Source: Cladopsammia gracilis
Taxonomy: Eukaryota; Cnidaria; Anthozoa; Scleractinia; Dendrophylliidae
Length of the DNA: 64,000 bases
Assembly: GCA_022457155.1 (NCBI GenBank)
Contig: JAJGOT010000051.1
Location: 1,583,501 to 1,647,500, forward strand
Direction of reading: 5' to 3'
The position numbers were made by a program, and so were the translations under genes. This document shows positions 60,601 through 64,000 of the stretch, in pieces (the first letter of the stretch is position 1; each line of letters starts with the position of its first letter). The notes beneath the pieces are model-generated. The model made no database searches. It was given only the letters and a program-made list of their open reading frames with translations, and was not told the DNA's origin.

Positions 60601-63569
60601 GAATCCGCAACTTTTTTGTTGCGGATTAGAAAATGTTTGCGTCCACACGTAGCATATTCGAATCGTATTTGCCCGTCCACACGTATCCAGATTCGCTCTA
60701 GTACCCAGGCCTACTCTTCAAATTTTGTCAAAAGAGCATGCGCAAAGGCCAAGTTCAAAGCCAAGTTCAACTGTACACACGTTGTTAGACTTACAATAAG
60801 GCCCCGTCCACACGTATCCGGATATTTTTGAATCCGCAACTTTTTTGTTGCGGATTGGCCTTCCGTCCACACGTATCCGGCGAATTCGGGCAAGTACGAT
60901 TCGAATACGCTGCGTGTGAACGCGAATATTTTCTAATCCGTAACAAAAAAGTTGCGGATTCAAAAATATCCGGATACGTGTGGACGGGGCCTAAGTCCAA
61001 GTAGAAGTATAAAGCGAATATTTCGGTCGGCCATGTTGAATATTCGCGCGGTTAAAGACTGGATCCGATACCGTTACGTCAGCGTATTCCAAAATATCCG
61101 GATTCGACCTTCCACACGATGCCGTACTCGTAGCATATTCAAAAATTTCCACTCTGGAGAGCGGATACAAAAAGTTTCGGATTCGTAAGCCGTATTCGCC
61201 GGATATGTGTGGACGGAAGGCCAATCCGCAACAAAAAGGTTTCGGATTCAAAAATATCCGGATACGTGTGGACGGGGCCTTAGACAATCACTTGTCGCAC
61301 CACACACTTGTCACACCACACACTTGTCACACCACACACTTGTCACTACAGAAAGACGCAGCGCAGAGGGTCGACTGATTTTCAAATGCCAAACTCTTCA
61401 ACCACGCGGCATGTGGGAGACTAGGGTATCACGCACATGTATTGTTTTTAGGGCTAGGGTCCATTGTTCTATTGTTTGCTCTATTGTTTTCTCAGCCAAT
61501 CCTGTGAGGCATTCTGAGACGTACATGCGCCTCGTCCACAGAAATGAACAAATTGGGGGGGGGGGGGGGGGGGGGGGGGTTATTGCAGGAGTCCTTTCTT
61601 CCCTCCCCAGTTCTCTTCTCCCTAGTGAACACTTTGAACGGCTGGACGCGATGAAAGGGAGTTCTACTGCTACTGCTACTGCTACTGCTACTGCTACTGC
61701 TACTGCTACTGCTACTGCTACTGCTACTGCTACTGCTACTGCTACTGCTACTGCTACTGCTACTACAATCTTTATTTCATCACGGGTACTCGCGGGTCAC
61801 GGGTACTCGCGGGTCAATGCCACGCAGGCTATGTTTCCACTCACATTTCGAGTTAACCAGCGGCCCACAAACATTCAGACGATAACTGTTCTTCTTGTCG
61901 TATACAACATAGTCTTCCTTAGTCTTCCTCAGTGCGTGCAGATCAAACAACACTTTTGTATGAGGGTTAATGGCGGTGCAGTTGTCGAAAACAACCTCAT
62001 TTTTAGTATTGACTGGGCATGCTGTACTTGTGATCCACATGAATTCGTATTGACATGTCTCCTGGGACTTTCTCACGAACACTGGCAAACCCTGCAAAAT
62101 GAGAAATGCAGTGCTCAGACGAATATACACCGTTTTTGTATTTGTGTACTGTCCATTAGTTCAAAACTGAAACAAAAATCACTTCATTACAACAAATAGA
62201 ACCAGATGAAGGTACTACTCCGAAGCTTTCCTTGGTAAAAAGGTAAAGTAGCAAACCAGACACAGGGAGCCCACACGACAGTAACTCAACTGGTTTCTGT
62301 AGCATAAAGCAAATAGGAATATTGCTACTCCCCCCTGAATAGGATGCTGGTCCATCGTAGGGTTACCCCCAGCATTACGTCACCTGTACCCATTTATACA
62401 CCTGGGTGGAGATAGACAATGTGGAGTAAAGTTTCTTGTCTTTGAAAACAACACGACGGCAGAGACCAGGCCTTGAACCACTGACCTTTAGATCTGAAGT
62501 CCAAGGTGCTAACTACTGCACTACCGCGCTTCCACAGCTTTCAGTTTATTGAACGACTTAAAGAAACAGAATTACTTTGCAGAGTATAATAAACAGTTCC
62601 ACAGAAATGAACTGATCAGTAGCTTTCATTTGAATGGATCCACACACTCAAAAGTTAAAACTACCTTGTACAGCATAATAAACAGTATCACAGGAAAGTA
62701 CTGCTCAATAGCTTTCATTTGAATGGTCACACTCTAGAATTAGATCCACACACTCAAAAGTTAAAACCACCTTGTACAGCATAATAAACAGTATCACAGG
62801 AAAGTACTGTTCAGTAGCTTTCATTTGAATGGTCACATTTTAGGATTTCATCTAGAGATTCAAAAGTTAAAACCACCTTGTACAACATAATAAACAGTAT
62901 CACAGGAAAGTACTGCTCAATAGCTTTGATTTGAATGGTCACACTTTAGGATTAGATCCACACACTCAAAAGTTAAAACCACCTCGTACAGCATAATAAA
63001 CAGTACCACAGGAAAGTACTGTTCAGTAGCTTTCATTTGAATGGTCACAGTTTAGGATTTCATCATTCACAGACTCAAATGTTAGAACTGTCTTGTACAG
63101 CATAATAAACAGTACGAATTAGCCTGAAATTTAATATTTCTGCTAACGAAAGCAACAGGGCCTGGGTCCTGTTAGATGATGGTCCATCATGGATAGTACT
63201 ATGGGGTCTATAAGTTTTGTACAGCACGCGGTGAGTCATCCAGGCCGACACCGCTTTTCACTCACTTTATCAGTTTTTTCTTAAAATGAAAGAAAGAATA
63301 GGATATGCTACTTATAGCTTTAATTTAAGCCTCGTAGGGTGGGGCTGTTTTGGTGCTTGGACCTTTGGTTCCAACTTAGATTTTCTGTCATTTTTGTTCC
63401 CTAAGGGTTTTCAGCTCATACCTGAGTGCTTCCACATTCCATATGTATCCGAGAAGAGTAGGTCTTTCCACCATTACCACAGTCATCACCATCATCATAC
63501 ATCAAGTAAATATTGCTACCTTCTTTATGAGGTCCTCGTTTTATGCTGCCAAGATTATAAGTCTTCCCT
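30693..63569 (-). CDS. IGF2R: Cation-independent mannose-6-phosphate receptor homologue, C-terminal 917 residues (21 exons, 5' end outside window)
   Basis: The receptor carries mannose-6-phosphate-tagged lysosomal enzymes from trans-Golgi network to endosomes. Exons (plus coordinates, gene order): 63422-63569, 61845-62091, 59492-59769, 59063-59149, 57079-57210, 54288-54434, 52761-52946, 52146-52365, 50925-51010, 48596-48744, 47657-47700, 46328-46423, 44846-44969, 43708-43773, 41672-41761, 36319-36485, 35282-35388, 34294-34376, 32491-32634, 31583-31631, 30693-30797. All joins keep phase. The chain gives one partial and five full CIMR/MRH repeats (each with paired Cys, an NVC or ISVC-type box and a final C-x-F-x-W-x-T-x2-C), a 21-residue membrane helix and a 56-residue acidic tail. 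Vertebrate CI-MPR has 15 repeats, so the upstream ones should lie beyond 64,000. Family assignment is strong; the symbol denotes homology, and IGF2 binding is not implied. Confidence 0.93.
31583..31631 (-). CDS. IGF2R: Receptor exon: membrane-proximal cytoplasmic tail
   Basis: 16 codons, HVLRKEIKYPVYRYQK. Basic and tyrosine-rich, in the position of the YSKV endocytosis motif of vertebrate receptors, but no perfect YXX-hydrophobic motif. Enters in phase 2, leaves in phase 0, donor AAAAG/GTAACC. Confidence 0.85.
31770..32455. repeat. Minisatellite of about eight 85-bp units
   Basis: Each unit contains GACAAGAAAACATGCACGTT and GAGAGGTGGCCGTTATGGGG, then TTATCAATTAGAGGATTGAG. Eight copies between 31,803 and 32,450, ending about 35 bp before the membrane-helix exon. 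Confidence 0.9.
32491..32634 (-). CDS. IGF2R: Receptor exon: juxtamembrane segment and transmembrane helix
   Basis: Encodes SQNVTDIPAVHKAHKSPAK (with an N-V-T glycosylation site), then a 21-residue helix VGIAFGVIFAVILIVVFAVV, then LHKPSR, the start of the cytosolic side. Acceptor TTTGTAG, donor AGAAG/GTAAC, both in phase 2. Confidence 0.92.
32805..33046. mobile_element. MITE in receptor intron, 242 bp
   Basis: AAACTGGTTACGAAACTC at the left is mirrored by GAGCTTCATAACCAGTTT at the right. A diverged relative lies within 55,330-55,530. Confidence 0.65.
33057..33507. mobile_element. Inverted-repeat element, 451 bp
   Basis: GTAACAATCCGTGTAAGAAG at the left and CTTCTTACACGGATTGTTAC at the right are perfect mirror copies. 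No coding frame inside. It directly follows the preceding MITE. Confidence 0.75.
33765..34215 (+). repeat. Receptor-intron minisatellite cluster 1 (forward orientation)
   Basis: About four units with GTGACCATTCAAATGAAAGC, AGCAGTACTTTCC and TTATTATGCTGTACAAGGTG. The same unit, reversed, recurs at 39,900, 41,830, 42,960, 43,250 and 62,560. Confidence 0.85.
34294..34376 (-). CDS. IGF2R: Receptor exon: end of repeat VI
   Basis: 27 codons. GSPKFDYASSNCHHVFSWPT and then SIVC form the closing C-x-x-x-F-x-W-x-T-x3-C box of the membrane-proximal CIMR repeat. The tyrosine of the sugar-binding set is replaced by His here, so this repeat probably does not bind mannose 6-phosphate in the classical way. 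Acceptor TTTTCCTCAG, donor GTAAGTAG. Confidence 0.92.
34377..35281. other. Receptor intron, no other gene
   Basis: Non-coding. A minus-strand frame at 34,858-35,109 is not supported by repeats, splice sites or family resemblance. Confidence 0.6.
35282..35388 (-). CDS. IGF2R: Receptor exon: core strand of repeat VI
   Basis: Encodes SIFSLEMTTTKTCESGKEH and then VVVINFQCSVGAGV, the I-x-F-x-C strand typical of CIMR repeats. Acceptor TTTTCGTAG, donor GTG/GTGAGA. Enters in phase 1 and leaves in phase 0, matching both neighbours. Confidence 0.9.
35558..35593. repeat. (GTT)n microsatellite next to a tRNA B-box-like sequence
   Basis: About twelve GTT units, followed at 35,625 by GGGTTCGAATCCCG, a tRNA B-box. 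This is probably the tail of a degenerate tRNA-derived SINE. Confidence 0.7.
35719..35868. mobile_element. Palindromic MITE, 150 bp
   Basis: AACAATTATTGGAT... is mirrored by ...ATCCAATAATTGTT; CGATAATTATCAAGGCC and its mirror flank a short GGCTGAGGCGG loop. Confidence 0.8.
36319..36485 (-). CDS. IGF2R: Receptor exon: first half of repeat VI
   Basis: 55 codons with the Cys pattern INICGKL, DCGGRDAICFNN. This is the NVC-type strand and second disulfide region of the membrane-proximal repeat. The residue after the Cys is Phe rather than the Gln used for mannose-6-phosphate binding. Acceptor CTTTCCGCAG, donor GAAG/GTATAA. Confidence 0.92.
37548..37774. mobile_element. Inverted-repeat MITE with GTACGA-rich arms
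   Basis: GGACTTTAGATCGGACGACG at the left is mirrored by CGTCGTCCGATCTAAAGTC at the right, with about 50-bp arms. Around it, CGCGAGATTAATTC plus TTTTAGCGCGCGCTAATAC is repeated at 37,440, 37,795 and 38,020. Confidence 0.8.
38414..38602. mobile_element. Hairpin MITE next to repeat copy D
   Basis: AAAGAAATAAAAA and TGAGTTATATAAGCAC are mirrored by GTGCTTATATAACTCA and TTTTTATTTCTTT. An inner palindrome around CACTCGAGAAGTGC is present. Confidence 0.75.
38605..39716 (-). repeat. 1.2-kb non-coding interspersed repeat, copy D
   Basis: Reverse-strand copy of the family at 12,712, 15,990 and 18,838, from TATAGCAGAGCTCTCGCGG at its start (39,716 side) to GGCTTAGCCTATCT at its end (38,605 side). It lies in a receptor intron. 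Confidence 0.75.
39752..39866. repeat. (CA)n microsatellite
   Basis: About 57 dinucleotide units, interrupted near both ends by CACCCA. Confidence 0.97.
39895..40740 (-). repeat. Receptor-intron minisatellite cluster 2 (reverse orientation)
   Basis: About seven units of roughly 107 bp with GTAGCTTTCATTTGAATGGT, CAGACTCAAAAGTTAGAACC and TTGTACAGCATAATAAACAG. Same unit as 33,765 but inverted. Confidence 0.88.
40903..41469. mobile_element. MITE built of GCGATCGTA-type repeats
   Basis: The ends TAAAGCCCGGTTTCCATATG and CATATGGAAACCGGGCTTTA are perfect mirrors. Arms consist of tandem GATCGCTACGATCGCTGC. The same CCATATGATCGCT block reappears three more times inside, so nested or duplicated ends are present. 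Confidence 0.85.
41672..41761 (-). CDS. IGF2R: Receptor exon: opening of repeat VI
   Basis: 29 codons. DENHCVVKHPVTGAQIDFRQ is the C-x2-x-P-x-TG-x4-D opening of a CIMR repeat. Acceptor TTAATCCAG, donor GGAAG/GTGAGA, both in phase 2. Confidence 0.9.
41815..41965 (-). repeat. Single minisatellite unit
   Basis: TTCATTTGAATGGATTACA and CACCTTGTACAGCATAATAA, followed by the start of a second unit. Confidence 0.75.
42955..43420 (-). repeat. Minisatellite cluster 3, interrupted by a MITE
   Basis: Units read CACAAGCTCAAAAGTTACAA and CTTTCATTTCAGTAGCCACA. The first breaks off at about 43,003 after GCAGCATAAA and resumes at about 43,247 with ACCACAGAAAGTACTGCTC. Confidence 0.75.
43003..43246. mobile_element. 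MITE inserted in the minisatellite, CGACTTCG-rich
   Basis: GAAGTCGGAGTCGGCGTCG at the left corresponds to CGACTACGACTACGACTCC at the right. The inner part has GGAATCGGAAGA and TCTTCCGACTCCGATTCC as mirror copies. Confidence 0.7.
43419..43603. mobile_element. MITE with 45-bp perfect inverted ends
   Basis: TAGGCCATTTGCACGATGAC at the left and its mirror at the right, followed by GACTACAACTACCAGAAT. Likely TA target duplication. Confidence 0.85.
43708..43773 (-). CDS. IGF2R: Receptor exon: end of repeat V
   Basis: 21 codons, EEWSSCSFIIKWKSSMACQ: the closing C-x-F-x2-x-W-x3-x-AC box. Phe replaces the sugar-contacting Tyr. Acceptor TTCTTCACAG, donor CAAG/GTGAGG. Confidence 0.9.
43965..44447. mobile_element. 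Palindromic MITE split by a second MITE
   Basis: Outer arms CCATTTCCGAGTTGCCTTTA and TAAAGGCAACTCGGAAATGG. At 44,027-44,341 an inner element with ends AAGGCCGATTTAGACGGCAC and GTGCCGTCTAAATCAGCCTT is inserted. An unsplit relative of the outer element lies at 46,817-47,013. Confidence 0.85.
44846..44969 (-). CDS. IGF2R: Receptor exon: core of repeat V
   Basis: 40 codons. KLQLRYSGLPPVEGCSPEK and SKVVFYFECGNN give the L-x-Y-x-G...C...F-x-C strands. Acceptor TTTTGCAG, donor AAAG/GTATGT. Confidence 0.92.
45120..45190 (-). repeat. Single unit of minisatellite variant B
   Basis: GTACCATGCGAAAGTACTGT and TTTCATTTGAATGGTCACAC match the 88-bp units at 59,880-60,245 in the reverse sense. Confidence 0.65.
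46007..46161. mobile_element. MITE with CCTGCGAGCAAGCT ends
   Basis: AGCCTGCGAGCAAGCT at the left is mirrored by AGCTTGCTCGCAGGGT at the right; the inside is purine-rich then pyrimidine-rich (GGGGAGGGG/CCCCCTCCCT). Confidence 0.75.
46328..46423 (-). CDS. IGF2R: Receptor exon: second strand set of repeat V
   Basis: 31 codons starting CPSTASVCMIRKGSDK, the C-x5-x-VC motif. Met replaces the binding Gln after the Cys. Acceptor TTTTTTCAG, donor AACG/GTGAGT, both in phase 1. Confidence 0.9.
46590..46777. mobile_element. Hairpin MITE, 188 bp
   Basis: AATAGCCCTTATCGTAGATG at the left is mirrored by CATCTACGATAACGGCTATT at the right; inner GTACGCCACGCCAACATAT also mirrors. Confidence 0.85.
46780..47102. 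mobile_element. MITE interrupted by a 197-bp near-perfect palindrome
   Basis: Outer ends GGCCCGGACAAG and GTGTGTCCAGGCC. The inserted palindrome (46,817-47,013) has 95-bp arms starting ATAGGCCATTTCCGAGTTGC. Confidence 0.75.
47657..47700 (-). CDS. IGF2R: Receptor exon: NIC strand of repeat V, with GC donor
   Basis: 14 codons, FWINICRGISDGPK. Acceptor TTACTTTTTAG. Only an end after AAAAG, before GCAGGT, gives the phase needed by the next exon, so this intron seems to be of the GC-AG type. Joined, the sequence reads GPKGCPSTASVC, as the repeat family expects. Confidence 0.8.
48195..48290 (+). repeat. tRNA-derived SINE head
   Basis: TGATCTAGTGGTAAAAGAG (A-box-like) and GGTTCCGGGTTCGATTCCA (B-box). 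A tRNA-like head with a degenerate stem, so not a functional tRNA. Confidence 0.6.
48596..48744 (-). CDS. IGF2R: Receptor exon: end of repeat IV and start of repeat V
   Basis: 49 codons. NYGADFTWRTHLVCPP closes repeat IV (F-x-W-x-T-x2-x-C) and CSYSTAGKTYDLRLLT opens repeat V. Acceptor TTTTACACAG (phase 0), donor GACAG/GTATCT (phase 2). Confidence 0.93.
49002..49403. mobile_element. 402-bp MITE, TACCCTGCGAGCAG ends
   Basis: TACCCTGCGAGCAGTGGATT and AATCCACTGCTCGCAGGGTA are perfect mirrors, followed by CTCCTAC/GTAGGAG. Related ends occur at 46,007. Confidence 0.85.
49404..49587. mobile_element. 184-bp near-perfect palindrome MITE
   Basis: ACACCTTATTCATAAATGGC at the left, GCCATTTATGAATAAGGTGT at the right, arms about 75 bp. 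It abuts the preceding MITE directly. Confidence 0.88.
50635..50760. repeat. Repeat with TGTCCGCTTATGGGAGG units
   Basis: GTGTCCGTTTAAGAGAGGTG and GTCCGCTTATGGGAGGT recur within 120 bp; similar phrases appear near 51,590 and 59,215. Probably ends of degraded DNA transposons. Confidence 0.5.
50925..51010 (-). CDS. IGF2R: Receptor exon: core strand of repeat IV
   Basis: 28 codons, SDLIISRIIFVCDKNQSSVG then KPELDTIG: the R-x-IIF-x-CD strand. The Arg of the sugar-binding set is present, but Tyr is not in the matching place of the next exon. Acceptor TTGTCATTTCAG, donor GGG/GTATGT. Phase 1 to phase 0. Confidence 0.9.
51205..51336. mobile_element. 132-bp MITE
   Basis: GGCCCATGTTCACCCAATCT and its mirror AGAATGGGTGAACACGGGCC, followed by GCTTTGCGCGC/GCGCGCAAAGC. 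Confidence 0.8.
51617..51702. mobile_element. Short hairpin MITE
   Basis: CGGCGGCCATATTGGTGTAC is mirrored by GTACACCAACATGGCCGCCA. Confidence 0.65.
51846..52128 (+). mobile_element. MITE family with CAATTGAGTGT ends, copy 1
   Basis: TTTCAATTGAGTGTGGTAAA at the left, TTTCGACACTCAAATGAAAA at the right. About 283 bp, with CCAATCA and GATTGGT mirrored inside. It ends 17 bp from the donor of the receptor exon at 52,146. Copies 2 and 3 lie at 53,044 and 56,405. Confidence 0.8.
52146..52365 (-). CDS. IGF2R: Receptor exon: main part of repeat IV
   Basis: 73 codons. DSRVFFISVCHGLDLSKAAD (ISVC strand), RAGVCLMTKKGDKK, then MLILKYCSHECNSK. After VC the binding Gln is replaced by Leu. Acceptor GAGCCAG. 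The donor is AAAG/GTACAT, or less likely GTAAAG six bases earlier, both in phase 1. Confidence 0.9.
52431..52602. mobile_element. Hairpin MITE, copy 1 of 2
   Basis: AACGTTGTCGGATGAAAAAG and AGCCAAGACCGCAAGGTAGT are mirrored by ACTACCTTGCGGTCTTGGCT and TTATCCGACAACGTCAATTG. Copy 2 lies at 56,784-56,942. Confidence 0.85.
52761..52946 (-). CDS. IGF2R: Receptor exon: end of repeat III and start of repeat IV
   Basis: 62 codons. NCIVRIRWLTSAACGDNQ closes repeat III, and CRVYDNSTGEYYDLKPLS opens repeat IV. In repeat III the usual C-x-Y is C-I-V, so sugar binding is unlikely. Acceptor GAATTTCAG, donor GTG/GTATGT, both phase 0. Confidence 0.93.
53044..53330 (-). mobile_element. CAATTGAGTGT MITE, copy 2
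   Basis: Inverted relative to copy 1: GCAGTTTTCAATTGAGTATC at the left, CACTCAATTGAAAACTGCTA at the right. Confidence 0.8.
53515..53592 (-). repeat. tRNA-like SINE head
   Basis: On the minus strand: TTTGGTGGTCGAGTGGTGTA (A-box region) and GCGTTCGAATCCTGG (B-box), 75 bases. Partial acceptor-stem pairing; T-stem mismatched. It is more likely a SINE than a working tRNA. Confidence 0.55.
53639..53917. mobile_element. 279-bp inverted-repeat element enclosing a tRNA-like sequence
   Basis: About 70-bp imperfect mirror ends, for example GTCGGACACCTTATTGAGAC and GTCTCAATAAGGTGTCCGAC. Between them, on the minus strand, TAGGTGGTACAATGGTATGG and ACAGGTTCAATCCCGAG form a tRNA-like head (53,755-53,825). 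Confidence 0.75.
54288..54434 (-). CDS. IGF2R: Receptor exon: core of repeat III
   Basis: 49 codons. DLGYATGPPVASEGEVQLEY, TGRTKCGD, KVHFTFICTYGTL. The Arg before the F-x-F-x-C strand is absent. Acceptor TTGTTATTTAG, donor TTTG/GTGAGT, phase 0. Confidence 0.93.
54557..54615. repeat. (TAA)n microsatellite
   Basis: About 19 ATA units, followed by three direct copies of GTACCTTTTCTGCGCCAT (54,616-54,810, spacing about 80 bp). Confidence 0.95.
55079..56226. mobile_element. 1.15-kb inverted-repeat element with AACTCGAAC-rich ends
   Basis: TTGTACAGTTGAATTCCGAC at the left is mirrored by GCGGGATTCAATTGTACA at the right. CTAACTCGAAC repeats occur near both ends. An old MITE like the one at 32,805 lies inside (55,330-55,530). 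No transposase frame. Confidence 0.7.
56405..56690 (+). mobile_element. CAATTGAGTGT MITE, copy 3
   Basis: Same orientation and layout as copy 1: GGTTTTCAATTGAGTGTAGT at the left, TACTTTCGAGATTCAATTGA at the right. Confidence 0.8.
56784..56942. mobile_element. Hairpin MITE, copy 2 of the 52,431 family
   Basis: Shares AACGTTGTCGGATGAAAG and GCCAAGACCGCAAGGTAGTA with copy 1. Confidence 0.85.
57079..57210 (-). CDS. IGF2R: Receptor exon: NLC strand of repeat III
   Basis: 44 codons. DSHIYYVNLCRPLVPMPG, then NCPAGAWACGIGDGDRL: the NVC-type strand and paired Cys. After AC there is Gly instead of Gln. Acceptor TTTGCACAG, donor CTG/GTGAGT, phase 0. Confidence 0.93.
57272..57542. mobile_element. Inverted-repeat MITE, copy 1 of 2
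   Basis: ATTCGATGGTTTAACAGATA is mirrored by TATCTGTTAAACCATCGAAT; a 3' extension ends in AATGACGTCACAGTCGAATA. Copy 2 is at 58,135-58,430. Confidence 0.85.
57985..58870 (-). pseudogene. LINE 3'-terminal fragment, split by a MITE
   Basis: On the minus strand, 58,440-58,870 encodes the end of a non-LTR retrotransposon ORF2: MDKLKYSLSRFGVKLWNEIP and then HYIRDLPRKIF, the RFG-x-K-x-WN-x-IP motif at the C-terminus of many such polymerases. A frameshift follows. MITE copy 2 (58,135-58,430) splits its downstream part, which ends near an A/T run at 58,010. Confidence 0.65.
58135..58430. mobile_element. Inverted-repeat MITE, copy 2, inserted in the LINE fragment
   Basis: Same ends as the copy at 57,272, plus an extra TTTTTTCGAGCCCCGCAGGG segment in the loop. 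Confidence 0.85.
58838..59010. mobile_element. MITE with GAGTGTTTTCAC ends
   Basis: GAGTGTTTTCACTCACGTG is mirrored by GACGTCATGTGAAAACACTC; inside, GGGACACCAATATGGCCGCC occurs twice directly. Confidence 0.75.
59063..59149 (-). CDS. IGF2R: Receptor exon: opening of repeat III
   Basis: 29 codons, YECAAFTKIGGSTVKYSLGR then LMRSDANWQ. Acceptor CTCTTGCAG, donor GGCAG/GTAAGT, phase 0. Confidence 0.92.
59492..59769 (-). CDS. IGF2R: Receptor exon: most of repeat II, with mannose-6-phosphate-site residues
   Basis: 92 codons. Segments: CDSKSGVCQMGQN, VLYLNLSGGDQC, RETIISFVCHSD and ENDCTYYFMWHTSLVC. Gln after VC, Arg before TIISF, Glu in SEND and Tyr in CTYYF occupy the positions of the four residues that contact mannose 6-phosphate in bovine domain 3 (Q348, R391, E416, Y421). 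Arg-Glu spacing is 25 and Glu-Tyr spacing 5, as there. Acceptor TCTATTTCAG (phase 1), donor ACAG/GTGAGT (phase 0). Confidence 0.93.
59885..60245 (+). repeat. Minisatellite variant B, four units of exactly 88 bp
   Basis: GAGTCTGTGG recurs at 59,897, 59,985, 60,073 and 60,161. Units hold GGTGTGACCATTCAAATGAA and CAGTACTTTTGCATGGTACC and are almost identical. Confidence 0.95.
60570..61283. mobile_element. Inverted-repeat element with nested copies of its own ends
   Basis: AGGCCCCGTTCACACGTATC at the left, GATACGTGTGGACGGGGCCT at the right. An inner complete unit with the same ends lies at 60,799-60,992. ATCCGCAACTTTTTTGTTGC occurs repeatedly. Confidence 0.8.
61555..61579. repeat. G homopolymer of 25
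   Basis: A run of 25 G, followed 85 bp later by the hexanucleotide repeat. Confidence 0.95.
61664..61765. repeat. (CTACTG)n hexanucleotide repeat
   Basis: About 17 units. It lies 80 bp from the donor of the receptor exon at 61,845, inside the intron. Confidence 0.97.
61845..62091 (-). CDS. IGF2R: Receptor exon: end of repeat I and first half of repeat II
   Basis: 82 codons. ETCQYEFMWITSTACPV closes repeat I and keeps the C-x-Y box. FDNCTAINPHTKVLFDLHAL (with an N-C-T glycosylation site) opens repeat II, and SYRLNVCGPLVNSK is its NVC strand. Acceptor ATTTTGCAG (phase 0), donor AAAT/GTGAGT (phase 1). Confidence 0.94.
62283..62535 (-). repeat. tRNA-headed SINE, about 250 bp
   Basis: On the minus strand it starts GGAAGCGCGGTAGTGCAGTA (A-box) with GTGGTTCAAGGCC (B-box). 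The body contains ACCCAGGTGTATAAATGGGT and ends near a CTGGTCCATCG-type segment. tRNA-derived head plus conserved body. Confidence 0.75.
62555..63125 (-). repeat. Receptor-intron minisatellite cluster 4
   Basis: About five units with CTCAAAAGTTAAAACCACCT, AGTATCACAGGAAAGTACTG and CAATAGCTTTCATTTGAATG. Spacing about 108 bp, same orientation as the 39,895 cluster. Confidence 0.9.
63422..63569 (-). CDS. IGF2R: Receptor exon (most upstream seen): core of repeat I
   Basis: 49 codons after an initial base. GKTYNLGSIKRGPHKEGSNI, YLMYDDGDDCGNGG and SSRIHMECGSTQ give the L-x-Y-x-G-D-x-C and R-I-x-x-EC strands. Acceptor TTCTCTTTAG, donor CTCAG/GTATGA. The preceding exon must end in phase 2 and lie beyond 63,570. 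Confidence 0.9.
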
Positions 63570-63930
63570 CTAAAGAGAAAAAGAAAAAACATACATCAGT
63601 TTATATTCATATTTTGAATAGAAATTTTACAAATTTCCAGACTCGTTTCTACTACCGTGGTTTATTTGCTTGTTTACAAGCAACAGAAAGCGTCAAAATA
63701 CACTGTAGATAAACTGTAATCATGCCAATTTCGCATCAATTTCACGTCTTAAAAGAACAACATATTTAAAGGTTCAGAGGTTTAAATGTTCAAAGTGTCG
63801 GCTTTTGCAGAATTCAGTCTGAAGAAAGTGAGGAAAGGTCTTTGAGTGATTCAGGCCTCGCGCCACTGACCTTTAACGAGTTGGATCTCTTCCCGGTTGC
63901 CTGGTTATAAATCAATTGCATCTTAAACTG
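63570..63930. other. Receptor intron, no feature recognised
   Basis: AT-rich non-coding sequence; the short frames here have no support. Confidence 0.5.
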
Positions 63931-63934
63931 GGGA

Positions 63935-64000
63935 GCTGGGGTGGCACAGGGGTGAGAGCACTCGCCTCCCACCAATGTGGCCTGGGTTCGATTCCCGGCC
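63935..64000 (+). repeat. tRNA-headed SINE, cut by the window end
   Basis: GGTGGCACAGGGGTGAGAGC (A-box) and CTGGGTTCGATTCCCGGCC (B-box) in tRNA spacing. The body lies outside. Confidence 0.7.

Noticed and set aside
61207..62199. A 330-codon plus-strand gene
   Set aside because: It runs antisense through a well-supported receptor exon and contains the translated hexanucleotide repeat and a G-run; it is a chance frame.

Overview
The window is animal genomic DNA, AT-rich, full of introns and heavily loaded with transposable elements. Hairpin miniature inverted-repeat transposons (MITEs), DIRS, Penelope-like and LINE relics, tRNA-headed SINEs and a decayed viral-type DNA polymerase element occur side by side. 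Together they suggest an anthozoan cnidarian, probably coral-like; this is an inference from repeat style, not a proven identification. No bacterial gene, rRNA or CRISPR array was seen.

Left part (1-20,690) is a graveyard of mobile elements. Positions 1-5,757 hold a broken Polinton-like/viral-type element: a family B protein-primed DNA polymerase, a zinc-ribbon VLTF3-like factor and a Lys/Glu-rich gene on the plus strand, then two genes on the minus strand. One of those two is split by three tandem TATA-bearing repeats. A DIRS-type retrotransposon (6,201-9,700) is split by a 709-bp inverted-repeat element. After it come MITEs, several copies of a 1.2-kb non-coding repeat, a LINE fragment (13,920-14,990) and a Penelope-like fragment (18,050-18,780).

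Middle (20,692-30,316): a nearly intact 9.6-kb DNA transposon with 264-273-bp terminal inverted repeats that are almost identical. It carries one spliced gene of ten exons, all introns in phase 2. The gene encodes a 1,088-residue Mutator-like (MULE) transposase with a DDE triad, a SWIM zinc finger and an N-terminal SUMO-interaction-like motif. A pair of exons is tandemly duplicated. Two or three smaller MITEs sit inside it.

Right part (30,600-64,000): the 3' portion of one large host gene on the minus strand. I assembled it from 21 exons whose splice phases all agree. It encodes the C-terminal 917 residues of a cation-independent mannose-6-phosphate receptor (IGF2R/CI-MPR homologue): one partial and five complete CIMR/MRH repeats, one transmembrane helix, and a short acidic tail ending in a DXXLL-type dileucine signal. 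The gene's 5' part lies beyond position 64,000. Its introns are packed with MITEs, SINEs, microsatellites and a 88-110-bp minisatellite that recurs in many introns in both orientations.

Functionally only two genes look alive: the MULE transposase (self-mobilising) and the receptor (sorting of lysosomal enzymes between trans-Golgi network and endosomes). Everything else is mobile-element debris or simple repeat.
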